40,888 bases of DNA from Rhodospirillales bacterium (GCA_017304945.1 JAFKLG010000102.1:1-40888); one strand, 5' to 3'; counted from the stretch's first letter, positions 15,719 through 23,568 are shown. The notes: a model not told the origin generated them from the letters alone. A program made the numbers and translations.

Positions 15719-15808
15719 GCGCCTCCAGCCCGGTCCGGCCGAGCTCCCCTGGTCAGAAGGCTGTCCGGAAACCCGCCAGCTTGGAGCGGATGAACAGCGC
15801 AACAGGTT

Positions 15809-15824
15809 TGCACGCGGCGTGCCA
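15809..15824 (-). promoter_or_regulatory. Sigma-54-like promoter of glnB-glnA
   Basis: On the minus strand the sequence is TGGCAC-GCCGC-GTGCA. It has the invariant GG-N10-GC spacing of RpoN promoters and an exact -24 element. The predicted start is about 80 bases upstream of glnB. The rest of the 369-bp spacer up to the divergent aminotransferase holds no gene I can support and no clear NtrC dyad. Nitrogen-regulated RpoN promoters before glnBA are known in alphaproteobacteria, which fits. Confidence 0.6.
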
Positions 15825-16087
15825 AGCTTCAATGCGAACGATGCCGTTCCGCCCTCCGCAGCGTCCGACATGGCGCCGTCTCGCTTGCCCCTTCCGGTTC
15901 ACGCCGCCCTGCCCGCGTTTTGGGCGCTGCAACCGGCCGGCGGGGGCGGGCAGACTGCCTTGTTGATAAGCATCGGATGGTTCCATTTTATACCGCTCCG
16001 GTCCCGATCCCGGCGCCTTCGGGCCGCACAGGCTTTGCATCCCCTGTCACAGGCGATACTTCTGCCCGCACTCGACAGGGGGAGCCC

Positions 16088-17284
16088 ATGCGCGGCGGCA
16101 ATTCGTATCTCGGCTCGATCGGCACGACGATCTTCACGGTGATGTCCGCCCTCGCGACCGAGCGCCAGGCGATCAATCTCGGCCAGGGGTTTCCCGATAC
16201 CGACGGGCCCGAGGACGTGGTGCGCGCCGCCGCCGAAGCGCTGCTCGACAAGCGCAACCAGTATCCGCCGATGCCGGGCGTCCCCGAACTGCGCCAGGCC
16301 GTCGCCACCCACAACCGCCGCTTCTACGGGTTGGACATCGACTGGCAGAGCGGGGTCGTCGTCACCTCCGGCGCGACGGAGGCGATCACCGCGTGCCTGA
16401 TGGCGGTCGTGGATGCCGGCGACGAGGTCGTGCTGATCGAACCGCTCTACGACACGTACGTCCCGGTGCTGCGGATGCTGGGCGCGGTTCCGCGCATCGT
16501 GCGGCTGGCGCCGCCCGACTGGGCGCTGCCGCGGGAACGGCTGGCCGCGGCGTTCGGCCCGAAGACCAAGGCGATCCTGTTCAACTCCCCGATGAACCCG
16601 ACCGGCAAGGTGTTCTCGCGCGACGAGCTCGACTTCATCGCCGACCTGGTCCGTCGCCACGACGCCTTCGCGATCTGCGACGAGGTCTATGAGCACCTGA
16701 CCTTCGACGGGCTCCGCCACGTGCCGATCATGACCCTGCCGGGCATGTTCGAGCGCAGCCTGCGGATCGGCAGCGCCGGCAAGACCTTCTCGCTGACCGG
16801 CTGGAAGGTGGGCTACGTGACCGCCCCGCCCAACCTGTTCCCGCTGGTCGCCAAGGCGCATCAGAACCTGACCTTCACCACGGCGCCCAACCTGCAACGG
16901 GCGGTCGCGGTCGGGCTCGCCAAGGACGACGCCTATTTCGCCGGCCTCGCGACTGCGCTGCAGGCCTGCCGGGACCAGCTCGCCGCCGGGCTCGCGCGGG
17001 TGGGGTTCGAGGTGCTGCCGACCAACGGCACCTACTTCATCACCACGGACTTCACCCCGCTGCGCTTCAACGGTGACGACGTCGCGTTCTGCCGCCACAT
17101 CACGGAGGAGGCGGGGGTCGCCGCCATCCCCGTCTCGGCCTTCTACGAGGAAGGCGACGCCCCGCGGCACTATGCACGGTTCGCCTTCTGCAAGCGTCCC
17201 GAGGTGCTGGCCGAGGCGATCGCGCGACTCGAGGCACATTTCGCCGGCCGCCGCGCGCCGAAACCGTTGACGGCAGCCGGCTGA
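16088..17284 (+). CDS. PLP-dependent class I/II aminotransferase
   Basis: 398 residues from ATG 16088, with GGGGGAG upstream. A fold-type I aminotransferase of the aspartate aminotransferase superfamily. INLGQGFPDTDGPEDV and NQYPPMPGVPELRQAVA open the protein. TSGATEAITACLMAVVDAGDEVVLIEPLYDTY holds the PLP-phosphate region, NSPMNPTGKVFSRDEL the conserved Asn, and CDEVYEHLTF the Asp and Tyr that contact PLP. The Schiff-base Lys is in GSAGKTFSLTGWKVGY. The Arg that binds the substrate carboxylate is in HYARFAFCKR. Overall it resembles the YbdL/kynurenine-aminotransferase/glutamine-transaminase group, so the amino donor may be methionine, glutamine or an aromatic amino acid; the exact substrate is not certain. 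It is divergent from glnB. Confidence 0.92.
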   Translation: MRGGNSYLGSIGTTIFTVMSALATERQAINLGQGFPDTDGPEDVVRAAAEALLDKRNQYPPMPGVPELRQAVATHNRRFYGLDIDWQSGVVVTSGATEAITACLMAVVDAGDEVVLIEPLYDTYVPVLRMLGAVPRIVRLAPPDWALPRERLAAAFGPKTKAILFNSPMNPTGKVFSRDELDFIADLVRRHDAFAICDEVYEHLTFDGLRHVPIMTLPGMFERSLRIGSAGKTFSLTGWKVGYVTAPPNLFPLVAKAHQNLTFTTAPNLQRAVAVGLAKDDAYFAGLATALQACRDQLAAGLARVGFEVLPTNGTYFITTDFTPLRFNGDDVAFCRHITEEAGVAAIPVSAFYEEGDAPRHYARFAFCKRPEVLAEAIARLEAHFAGRRAPKPLTAAG

Positions 17285-17309
17285 TGGGCCAGAACGCCGT
17301 CCCTCGGAT

Positions 17310-17386
17310 GGCGGGCGTAGCTCAGTTGGTAGAGCGCCAGGTTGTGGTCTTGGATGCCGTGGGTTCGAGTCCCATCGCTCGCCCCA
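17310..17386 (+). tRNA. tRNA-His (anticodon GTG)
   Basis: A full cloverleaf can be drawn. The acceptor stem GCGGGCG (17311-17317) pairs with CGCTCGC (17376-17382). The D-arm contains GTAGCTCAGTTGGTAGAGC and the anticodon GTG is at 17344-17346 within TTGTGGT. The T-arm has GGTTCGAGTCC and the CCA is encoded (17384-17386). G at 17310 supplies the extra G-1 opposite C73 (17383) that histidyl-tRNA synthetase requires, confirming His identity. It lies between the aminotransferase gene and mobA. Confidence 0.97.
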
Positions 17387-17417
17387 TCCGAACTTCCTTT
17401 GACTGTCCGTGTGACCG

Positions 17418-18029
17418 GTGACGCGCCCGGCGCCACCGCCGGCCCCTGACCATCCGTCTGCCTCGGTCGCGGCGCTGGTCCTGGCGGGCGGTCGCGCCAC
17501 GCGGATGGGCGGCGGCGACAAGCCCCTGCTGATGCTGGGCGGCGCGCCCTTGCTCGCGCATGTGCTCGCCGCGCTGGCGCCACTGCCGGTTGCGATCTCC
17601 GCCAATGGCGATCCCGCCCGATTCGCCCCCTTCGGCTGCCCGGTCCTGGATGACGGACCCTTCCTGGGTGAAGGGCCGCTGGCCGGCGTGCTGGCCGGCC
17701 TCGACTGGGCCGCGGCCATGGGTTGCACGACGCTGCTCACGGTTCCGGGCGACACGCCGTTCGTGCCCAAGGACCTCGCGCAGGCGCTCGCCCCCGCGCC
17801 CGCCTGCGCCGCGAGCCTCGGGCGCACCCATCCGCTCGTCGCGCTCTGGCCGGTCGCGTGGCGGGAGGCACTGCGCGCCGAACTCTCCACGCCGAACCCG
17901 CGCAGCGTGTCCCGCTTCGCGATGCCGCGCGGCATGCGTGTGGTGGACTTTCCGATTCGCCAATGCGACCCTTTTCGGAATCTGAACACGCCGGCCGATC
18001 TGGCGGCCGCGCGCCGGGTGCTTGGCTGA
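17418..18029 (+). CDS. mobA: Molybdenum cofactor guanylyltransferase MobA
   Basis: 203 residues. It transfers GMP from GTP to Mo-molybdopterin to make the bis-MGD cofactor. The nucleotide-binding signature LAGGRATRMGGGDKPLLMLGG starts near residue 22, with the Lys of GGDKPLL, as in MobA. VLDDGPFLGEGPLAGVLAGLDWA and LLTVPGDTPFVPKDL match the conserved GPLAG and PGDxPF motifs. The C terminus carries FRNLNTPADLAAARRVL, the family's N-T-P-x-DL ending. GTG 17418 is used; no clear ribosome site is seen, so the start could be a few codons off. It lies 31 bp after tRNA-His and 41 bp before the aspartate dehydrogenase gene on the same strand. Confidence 0.9.
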   Translation: MTRPAPPPAPDHPSASVAALVLAGGRATRMGGGDKPLLMLGGAPLLAHVLAALAPLPVAISANGDPARFAPFGCPVLDDGPFLGEGPLAGVLAGLDWAAAMGCTTLLTVPGDTPFVPKDLAQALAPAPACAASLGRTHPLVALWPVAWREALRAELSTPNPRSVSRFAMPRGMRVVDFPIRQCDPFRNLNTPADLAAARRVLG

Positions 18030-18070
18030 TCGAATCGGGATACGAGCCGCGGGCTCGAGAGGGAGGCGGC

Positions 18071-18874
18071 ATGCAGAAGACGGTTGCCATTGCCGGGCTT
18101 GGTGCGATCGGGGAGCCGCTCGCCCGCGCGCTCGATGACGGTGTCGACGGGCTGCGCCTGGTCGCGGTCGCGGTCCGGGACGAGGCGAAGGCGCGCACCA
18201 AGCTCGCCGATTTCCGCACGCCCCCGGCCCTGGTCGCGCTGTCAGAGCTGGCGGAAGCGGACATCGTGGTGGAGGCCGCCCCGGCCGCCGTGTTCGAGCG
18301 CATCGCGGTCCCCGCGATCGATGCCGGCCGCATCCTGGTGCCGTCCTCGGTCGGCGCGCTGCTGCCGCGCATGCACCTGGTGCGGCGCGCCATCGAGACC
18401 GGCGCCCGAGTCGTCGTCCCGACCGGCTCCCTGCTCGGCCTGGACGCGGTGCGAGCGGCCGCGGAGGGGCGGGTCGAGAGCGTCACGATCGAAACCCGCA
18501 AGCCGCCGGGCGGGCTGGCCGGCGCGCCCTATCTCGAGCGGAACGGCATCAACGTGCTGAGCCTCGACGGGCCGCTCTGCGTCTTCGAGGGCAACGCGCT
18601 CGACGCCGTCACCGGCTTTCCGGCCAACGTGAACGTCGCCGCGGCCCTGGCGCTCGCCGGCATCGGTCCGGCCCGCACCCGGGTCGAGATCTGGGCCGAT
18701 CCCGGCGTGTCCCGCAACACGCATACGATCCGGGTCGAGGCGGAGGCGGCGCGCTTCACCATGACGATCGAGAACGTGCCGAGTGAGGACAACCCGCGCA
18801 CCGGAAAGCTGACCTGGATGTCGGTCCTGGCCTGCCTGCGGGGTCTCGTCTCGCCGTTGAAGGTCGGGAGCTGA
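18071..18874 (+). CDS. nadX: L-aspartate dehydrogenase (NadX-like)
   Basis: 267 residues from ATG 18071, with GGGAGG 6 bases upstream. It converts L-aspartate to iminoaspartate (then oxaloacetate or the NAD precursor quinolinate) using NAD(P). The Rossmann motif GLGAIGEPLARAL is at residues 9-21. DIVVEAAPAAVFE, the LVPSSVGAL segment and VVPTGSLLGLDAV follow the family. The C-terminal catalytic domain has TRKPPGG, FPANVNVAAALALAGIGP and VSRNTHTIRVEAEAARF, whose His is the conserved catalytic residue. No nadA or nadC is nearby, so a role in NAD synthesis is family knowledge rather than context. It may be cotranscribed with mobA. Confidence 0.88.
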   Translation: MQKTVAIAGLGAIGEPLARALDDGVDGLRLVAVAVRDEAKARTKLADFRTPPALVALSELAEADIVVEAAPAAVFERIAVPAIDAGRILVPSSVGALLPRMHLVRRAIETGARVVVPTGSLLGLDAVRAAAEGRVESVTIETRKPPGGLAGAPYLERNGINVLSLDGPLCVFEGNALDAVTGFPANVNVAAALALAGIGPARTRVEIWADPGVSRNTHTIRVEAEAARFTMTIENVPSEDNPRTGKLTWMSVLACLRGLVSPLKVGS

Positions 18875-18937
18875 CCGCGGGCGACGGCGCCCGGCCGATG
18901 TCCTGCCGTGCCTGACGCGCCCAGCGGCGCGCCGCGG

Positions 18938-20128
18938 TCAGAGGCAGGGAAACACGAGATGCCAGGTAGTGCCCTGGTTGCCCGTCTCGCAGGCCAGCTT
19001 GCCGCCGTGATGGGTCGTCAGCCGATGCGCGAGCCGCAGTCCTTCGCCTTGGGCGCAGCCACTGCGCAGCCCGTTCCCGTCATCGGCGATGGTCAGGCGG
19101 GCCACATGCGGCTGGTTCGCCTCCGGCGCCACGGTGACCCGCACGCGTCCGTTGGGCCCGCGCCCGGTGGGCTGGTCGTCAGGCTGGTCGGTGAACGCGT
19201 GCTCGACGGCGTTGGCGATCAGCTCGTTGGCCACGATCCCGAATCCGACCGCGTTCGGGAGCGGGAGGTGCACCGGTTCGGCGTGCAGCTCCAGGGTCAG
19301 TCCGCGGGCGGTGAGGTCGTGCGCGTCCTGCAGCCGCACGCACAGCGTGCTCAGATAGGCATCGAACGCGATGCGCTGCTGGTCCGGGCGCGCCAGCAGG
19401 TGCTCGTAGAGGTTGGCGAGCGACATCAGGCGACGGCCGAGTGCCTGAACGCCGCTGCGGGCGACCGGGTCGGAGGTGTGGCGGGCCAGCAGATGGGTCT
19501 GGCCTTCCAGCCCCTGCAGGTCGTTGCGCACCCTGTGGCAGAGTTCGCGCAGCAGGGTGCGCGCTTCGTCGGCCTGGGCGGCCAGTTCGTCGTTGGCGAG
19601 GCGCATGGCCTCGAGCTCGCGGTCGCGCTCCACGGCACGACCGAGCAACCGGGCGACGGCGGATATGAAGTTCACTTCGAGCTCGCTGAATTCCCTAGCG
19701 TAGGGTCGGTGGAGTTCCAGCACGCCGAACGGATCGTCCGCGCTGCCGATCGGAAGGCTGGTCATGGCGCGCAGCCCGGCCGGGAACATCGTCCCGGGCA
19801 CCAGGCCGAGTCCGGCCGGCACCGCGCTTGCGCCGGCCGGGGGCGCTGCGGCGTGCCAGACGGGGAGGGCAGGGGATGGCTGCGGCTGCCGCGCTCGGCA
19901 GCGGAGGGTGAGGCCGTTCGCCTCCTCCTGGTACACGAGGATCCGTGCCTCCTCGATGTCGAGCAGCGACAGGCATTCCTCGCACGCGGTCTGCAGCACG
20001 ACGTCGAGATCCGGCTCGCCCAGGGCGCATTCCGCAAGCCGGGCGATCGCTGCCTGGTGTCGTTCCGAGCGTTCGGAGAGGCCGAGGACGATCGCTTCGA
20101 AGGGGCCGGTCTGCGACATGCCGTACAT
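18938..20128 (-). CDS. GAF-domain sensor histidine kinase (HisKA_2/HWE type)
   Basis: 396 residues from ATG 20128, with GGAAG 6 bases upstream. An N-terminal GAF-like domain spans about residues 20-165 (LAECALGEPDLDVVLQTACEECLSLLDIEEARILVYQ up to SLPIGSADDPFGVLELHRP). A helical stretch leads to the dimerisation/phosphoacceptor motif ELCHRVRNDLQGL with His198. This matches HisKA_2/HWE kinases rather than classical HisKA. The ATPase has GFGIVANELIANAVEHAF (N-box) and TIADDGNGL (G-box), and ends in GTTWHLVFPC. No membrane segment is present, so it senses a cytosolic signal. It lies downstream of a Crp/Fnr gene on the same strand, separated by a 195-bp A+T-rich spacer. No response regulator gene is nearby. 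Confidence 0.87.
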   Translation of the reverse strand: MYGMSQTGPFEAIVLGLSERSERHQAAIARLAECALGEPDLDVVLQTACEECLSLLDIEEARILVYQEEANGLTLRCRARQPQPSPALPVWHAAAPPAGASAVPAGLGLVPGTMFPAGLRAMTSLPIGSADDPFGVLELHRPYAREFSELEVNFISAVARLLGRAVERDRELEAMRLANDELAAQADEARTLLRELCHRVRNDLQGLEGQTHLLARHTSDPVARSGVQALGRRLMSLANLYEHLLARPDQQRIAFDAYLSTLCVRLQDAHDLTARGLTLELHAEPVHLPLPNAVGFGIVANELIANAVEHAFTDQPDDQPTGRGPNGRVRVTVAPEANQPHVARLTIADDGNGLRSGCAQGEGLRLAHRLTTHHGGKLACETGNQGTTWHLVFPCL

Positions 20129-20260
20129 GGCGTGCTTCCAGGGTTGGGCGTGCGTCGACGGTGGACAGCTGAACGCACCTGAGGGAAGGGGGGATCGGCG
20201 GCGGTCAGTAGGCGGAGTGTCGGAGGCGGGAGCAAGCCTCATTCGACGCGTCCGCCGATT

Positions 20261-20316
20261 GTGAAATCATTGTCCGTTCAAAGACAGACCGTATTCGGAA
20301 CGTGAAATGCCATTTC
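20261..20316. promoter_or_regulatory. A+T-rich spacer with GTGAAAT repeats and a 13-bp palindrome
   Basis: GTGAAAT occurs at 20261-20267 and 20302-20308, 41 bp apart (about four helical turns). The second copy overlaps the palindrome GAAATG-C-CATTTC (20304-20316). The first sits in TTGTGAAATCA, which includes a TGTGA Crp/Fnr half-site. The spacer must contain the sensor kinase promoter and is far richer in A+T than the surrounding DNA. Binding by the adjacent Crp/Fnr protein is an inference. Confidence 0.35.
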
Positions 20317-20323
20317 GAGACAA

Positions 20324-21040
20324 TTACGAGATCAGTGCATCCATCTCCCGTTCGTGCCGGTAACACTCGCATGCGGACCGTTCGAGCTCGCCACGATCCA
20401 GGATCTCGATGCGGCCGCGCTGCTGGCGGATGCAGCCCTTGTCCTGCAGCAGTCGCAGCGCCGCGCTCACGCCCGGCCGGTGCACCGCCAGCATCTGCGC
20501 GAGCAGCACCTGGCGCAGGGGCAGGGGCGCGCCCGGCATGCGGTCGTCCGCCAGCAGCAGCCAGCGCGCGCAGCGCTGGGAGGTGCTGTGCCGGCTCGCG
20601 CAGACCACGCTCTGGGCCAGGTGGCCCATGGTGCGTGCGACGTAGCGCTGGCAGTTGTGCCGGAAGGCCGGGGCACGTTCGAGCGCCACACGCAGTTGTT
20701 GCACCGGCATGCGCAGCGCGCTGCCGGACACGTGGACCACGGCCTGGTGCAGCGAAATGGGCCGCTCCTCCAGCAGCAGCGACGGCAGCCCGGTGAGGCC
20801 TTCGTTGCCGATCAGCCCGATCTCGACATGGCCCAGCTTGTCGGCCACCGGCGCCTGCACGGAGATCAGCCCGTCTTCGACGAACAGCACCTCGGTGATG
20901 GGCTGGCCCTGCCGCAGCAAGACCTGCTCGGCGAGCAGCGGGACCGGCGCGATGTGCGAGCGCATCCGATCCAGTTCCTCGGGCGGGAGCGATCTCAGCA
21001 GGCGATTGTCGACACGACGGGTCCAGTCGACCGAAGACAT
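20324..21040 (-). CDS. Crp/Fnr-family transcriptional regulator
   Basis: 238 residues from ATG 21040, with GGAGAGG upstream. The N-terminal cyclic-nucleotide-binding-like domain has LLAEQVLLRQGQPITEVLFVEDGLISVQ and IGLIGNEGLTGLPSLL, a beta-roll as in the Crp family. A long dimerisation helix follows (LRVALERAPAFRHNCQRYVARTMGHLAQSVVCASRHSTSQRCARWLLL). The C-terminal winged HTH has LLAQMLAVHRPGVSAALRLLQDKGCIRQQRGRIEILDR, in which HRPGVSAALRLL is the recognition helix. No N-terminal cysteine cluster is present, so it is not an FNR-type iron-sulfur oxygen sensor; the ligand is unknown. It is upstream of the GAF kinase, and an inverted repeat lies about 80-120 bp before its start, possibly for autoregulation. 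Confidence 0.9.
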   Translation of the reverse strand: MSSVDWTRRVDNRLLRSLPPEELDRMRSHIAPVPLLAEQVLLRQGQPITEVLFVEDGLISVQAPVADKLGHVEIGLIGNEGLTGLPSLLLEERPISLHQAVVHVSGSALRMPVQQLRVALERAPAFRHNCQRYVARTMGHLAQSVVCASRHSTSQRCARWLLLADDRMPGAPLPLRQVLLAQMLAVHRPGVSAALRLLQDKGCIRQQRGRIEILDRGELERSACECYRHEREMDALIS

Positions 21041-21119
21041 GCGCTTCTACCTCTCCGGATAGGGCCTCGGGCGTGTGTACGGCGCCCCCGGAAGGAGGCA
21101 GACCCCGAACGGGCGGCCC

Positions 21120-21160
21120 TAGACGATATGATTTCGAACTTATTCTGAGAATATCGTCTA
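21120..21160. promoter_or_regulatory. Perfect 10-bp inverted repeat upstream of the Crp/Fnr gene
   Basis: TAGACGATAT (21120-21129) and ATATCGTCTA (21151-21160) are exact complements, with a 21-base A+T-rich spacer. The half-site centres are 31 bp apart, close to three helical turns, so two proteins or one dimer could bind on the same face. It lies between divergently placed regulatory sequence and the rnhA 3' end, within the likely promoter of the Crp/Fnr gene. It could also form a hairpin ending rnhA transcripts. Confidence 0.5.
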
Positions 21161-21215
21161 AGCGGCGAGAATTGGAACGCGCGAATTCGACAAGCAAGCG
21201 AACGTGATATTTCCG

Positions 21216-21695
21216 TTAACGCCCTAGTGCCTGTCGTGCCGCGGTCGCGAGCCGGTCCGCCCTCTCGTTCATTTCATCACCGGAGTGGCCACGCACCCAG
21301 TGCCATTCCACTTGGTGCGCGGCGGCGGCGGCGAGCAGGCGCTGCCAGAGATCCATGTTGGCCACCGGGTCCCCGGCGGCGTTGCGCCATTTACGTCGGA
21401 CCCAGCCGGCATGCCAGCGTGTCACGCCGTTGCGCACGTATTCGCTATCGGTATGCAGCACCACGCGGCAGGGGCGCTTCAGCGCCTCGAGCGCCGCCGC
21501 CGCGGCGGTGAGCTCCATCCGGTTGTTGGTCGTGGCCTGATCGCCGCCCGAGAGTTCCCGCTCGACGCCGCGGAAGCGCAGGATGGCGCCCCAGCCGCCG
21601 GGGCCGGGATTGGGCTTGCAGCCGCCGTCGGTCCAGATCTCCACCACCTCGGGCGCATCGGGGCCCGGGGTGACGGTGACGCTCTCAGAGCCCAT
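21216..21695 (-). CDS. rnhA: Ribonuclease HI
   Basis: 159 residues from ATG 21695. It cuts the RNA strand of RNA-DNA hybrids. The four catalytic acids are visible: Asp in IWTDGGCKPNPGPGGWGAIL, Glu in TNNRMELTAA, Asp in VLHTDSEYVRNG and Asp in NERADRLA. The basic protrusion is represented by WHAGWVRRKWRNAAGDPVANMDLW, and WHWVRGHSGDEMNE holds the conserved His loop. An ATG at 21701 is possible, but 21695 puts GACGAG at a better distance. The gene overlaps the end of thrB by about 11 bases, so translation is coupled, an arrangement common in alphaproteobacteria. Confidence 0.96.
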   Translation of the reverse strand: MGSESVTVTPGPDAPEVVEIWTDGGCKPNPGPGGWGAILRFRGVERELSGGDQATTNNRMELTAAAAALEALKRPCRVVLHTDSEYVRNGVTRWHAGWVRRKWRNAAGDPVANMDLWQRLLAAAAAHQVEWHWVRGHSGDEMNERADRLATAARQALGR

Positions 21696-22644
21696 AGGCA
21701 TGCTCGTCGCGGGCGGCGAGATGGAACCGCAGCCGACGCAGGTATTCGAGCGGATCCTTGCGAGTGACCAGCGCGCCGGGCGGCGTGTTCAGCCAGTCAT
21801 AGAGCCGCGTGAGCAGGAAACGGATTGCGGCGCCCTGGCACAGCACCGGCAACGCGGCACGTTCCGCGTCCGACAGCGCGCGCACGCGCTGATAGGCCGA
21901 GAGCAGCAGCCGCGCCTTGGTCACGTTGAACGCGAAGTCGGGCTCGAAGCACCAGGCATTCAGGCAGATCGCGACGTCGTAGGCCAGCAGGTCGGTCGCC
22001 GCGAAGTAGAAGTCGATCAGCCCCGAGACCCGCCCGTCCAGGAAGAACACGTTGTCGGGGAACAGGTCGGCATGGATGTGGCCGACCGGCAGCGTGGCCG
22101 GCCATGCCGCGAGGATCTGCGCGAGCGCCGAATCGAGTTCGGCCGCGAGCCCTGGCTGCACCTCGTCGGCACGGTCGCGCGCGCGGTCGAGCAGCGGCTG
22201 CCAGCCATGCGGGCCCAGCGCGTTGCGCCGGGTCGGCGCGTAGCCCTCGCCGGCGCGATGCAGCGTGGCCAGCGCGGCGCCCAGCGGCCCGCAATGCTCC
22301 GTGCGCACGCGACGCGGCCAGACGCCGGGCAGGAAGGTCGTGATCGCGGCGTGCCGGCCGCAGAGCTGGCGCAGCGCATGCCCGTCCCGCGCGGCGACCG
22401 GCCGTGGGCAGGTGAGGCCGTGCGCGGCGAGATGCTCCATCAGGCCGAGGAACCAGGGCAGTTCGGTCGGGTCGACCCGCTTCTCATACAGCGTGAGGAT
22501 GAAGTCGCCGGTCGTGGTGCGGAGCGAGAAGTTGGAGTTCTCCACGCCCTCCGCGATGCCGCGGAACGCGACCATCGCACCGATGTCGTACTCGGCCAGG
22601 AACGCCGCGAGCGCGTCGTCGGAAACCTCGGTGTAGACCGCCAT
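21685..22644 (-). CDS. thrB: Homoserine kinase (ThrB, APH-fold type)
   Basis: 319 residues. It phosphorylates homoserine in threonine synthesis. It belongs to the alphaproteobacterial/Pseudomonas-type ThrB with an aminoglycoside-phosphotransferase fold, not the GHMP type. It opens MAVYTEVSDDALAAFLAEYDIG, then GVENSNFSLRTTTGDFILTLYEKR with the ATP-binding Lys region. The catalytic loop is HIHADLFPDNVFF (H-x-D-x4-N), followed by GLIDFYFAATDLLAYDVAICLNAWCFE with the metal-binding Asp. The C-terminal region includes LLSAYQRVRALSDAE and RFLLTRLYDWLN. ATG 22644 is preferred because GAGG sits at better spacing than for ATG 22647. It overlaps rnhA downstream. Confidence 0.95.
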   Translation of the reverse strand: MAVYTEVSDDALAAFLAEYDIGAMVAFRGIAEGVENSNFSLRTTTGDFILTLYEKRVDPTELPWFLGLMEHLAAHGLTCPRPVAARDGHALRQLCGRHAAITTFLPGVWPRRVRTEHCGPLGAALATLHRAGEGYAPTRRNALGPHGWQPLLDRARDRADEVQPGLAAELDSALAQILAAWPATLPVGHIHADLFPDNVFFLDGRVSGLIDFYFAATDLLAYDVAICLNAWCFEPDFAFNVTKARLLLSAYQRVRALSDAERAALPVLCQGAAIRFLLTRLYDWLNTPPGALVTRKDPLEYLRRLRFHLAARDEHAYGL

Positions 22645-22878
22645 CATACCTCGTCAGCGCGGCTGAGCCAGCCCAGCCGCGGCGCATCCCACCGTCACCC
22701 AGCCGCTCCTGCAGGATCGAACGGGACCTGTCCGGCCCCCTCCGATGGGTTCAGCGGGCCACGCGGACCCGCGCCGCGCGGTCGGTTGTCCATCCGGCTG
22801 GCGGGAGGCACTATGCCGCCGCGCGGCGTGGTCGGCAACGATCTCCCGCCCGTCGCCGCGCGCACCACGGAGTACCCG

Positions 22879-23424
22879 ATGTCGAACCGCTCGTTGTCCC
22901 TGTTCTGCGCCGTGGTCGCCGCGTCGCTGCCGCTCGCCGGCTGCGGCCCGGAGAAGGGGGATTTCGCGCCACCCTGCCCGACGCCGGTGTTCGAGCAGAG
23001 TCTGGCCGACCTCACGCGCTATCGCCCCGGCACCGACGGGCGCGACCTGACCGACGTGGCGCTGATCGGGCGGATGAAGGCGGTCAGCGGCGAGTGCCGG
23101 CTGGCCAACAAGAAAGGCGGCGACCTGCTGGTCGCGGTGAAGATCGGCGTCGACGTCACCCGCGGCCCGGCGCTGCCCACCAGTTCGGCCGACCTGCCGC
23201 TGTTCGTGGCGGTGACCGAGGGCGACCAGATCCTCGACAAGCAGGTCTTCAACATGCACGTGGAGTTCCCGTCCAACGTGCAGTCGCTGCAGGCGGTCGG
23301 CGGACCGATCGACATGACCTTGCCGGTGACGCCCAGCAAGTCGGGCGCCGCCTATCAGCTTCGCATCGGGTTCCAATTGACGCCTGACGAACTGGCCGCC
23401 AACCAGCACCGGCTCGGCCACTAG
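22879..23424 (+). CDS. Predicted lipoprotein of unknown function
   Basis: 181 residues from ATG 22879. A lipoprotein signal peptide (MSNRSLSLFCAVVAASLP, lipobox LAGC, Cys22) predicts anchoring to the inner or outer membrane facing the periplasm. The mature part is mixed alpha/beta in appearance with two further Cys (PPCPTP and GECRLANKK), which could form a disulfide. Its later part, with DLPLFVAVTEGDQILDKQVFNMHVEFPSN and AAYQLRIGFQLTPDELAANQ, looks like an all-beta domain. I do not recognise the family. An in-frame ATG at 22813 has a strong GGGAGG site but would push the signal peptide 22 residues inward. It is divergent from thrB. Confidence 0.75.
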   Translation: MSNRSLSLFCAVVAASLPLAGCGPEKGDFAPPCPTPVFEQSLADLTRYRPGTDGRDLTDVALIGRMKAVSGECRLANKKGGDLLVAVKIGVDVTRGPALPTSSADLPLFVAVTEGDQILDKQVFNMHVEFPSNVQSLQAVGGPIDMTLPVTPSKSGAAYQLRIGFQLTPDELAANQHRLGH

Positions 23425-23568
23425 CACGCGGGCGCGCTGCACCCGGCGCGCCGCTACTCCGACTCGGGCGCATCGCACCCGCAACGCCCGCACCCCGGCA
23501 CTCAGCCGCGCTGCACTCGGGCGCGCTGCACTCGGGCGCCCGGCGCTCAAGCGGGCGCGCGCAGGCCT
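23425..23568. repeat. Degenerate 15-bp tandem repeats
   Basis: This GC-rich spacer between convergent genes carries two exact tandem copies of GCGCTGCACTCGGGC (23508-23522 and 23523-23537). Degenerate relatives such as GCGCTGCACCCGG lie nearer its start. There is no gene in it. It may act as a termination zone or be a slippage-prone minisatellite. Confidence 0.6.

Noticed and set aside
17322..17963. Minus-strand open frame over tRNA-His and mobA
   Set aside because: It runs across a tRNA gene and antisense to a recognisable MobA.
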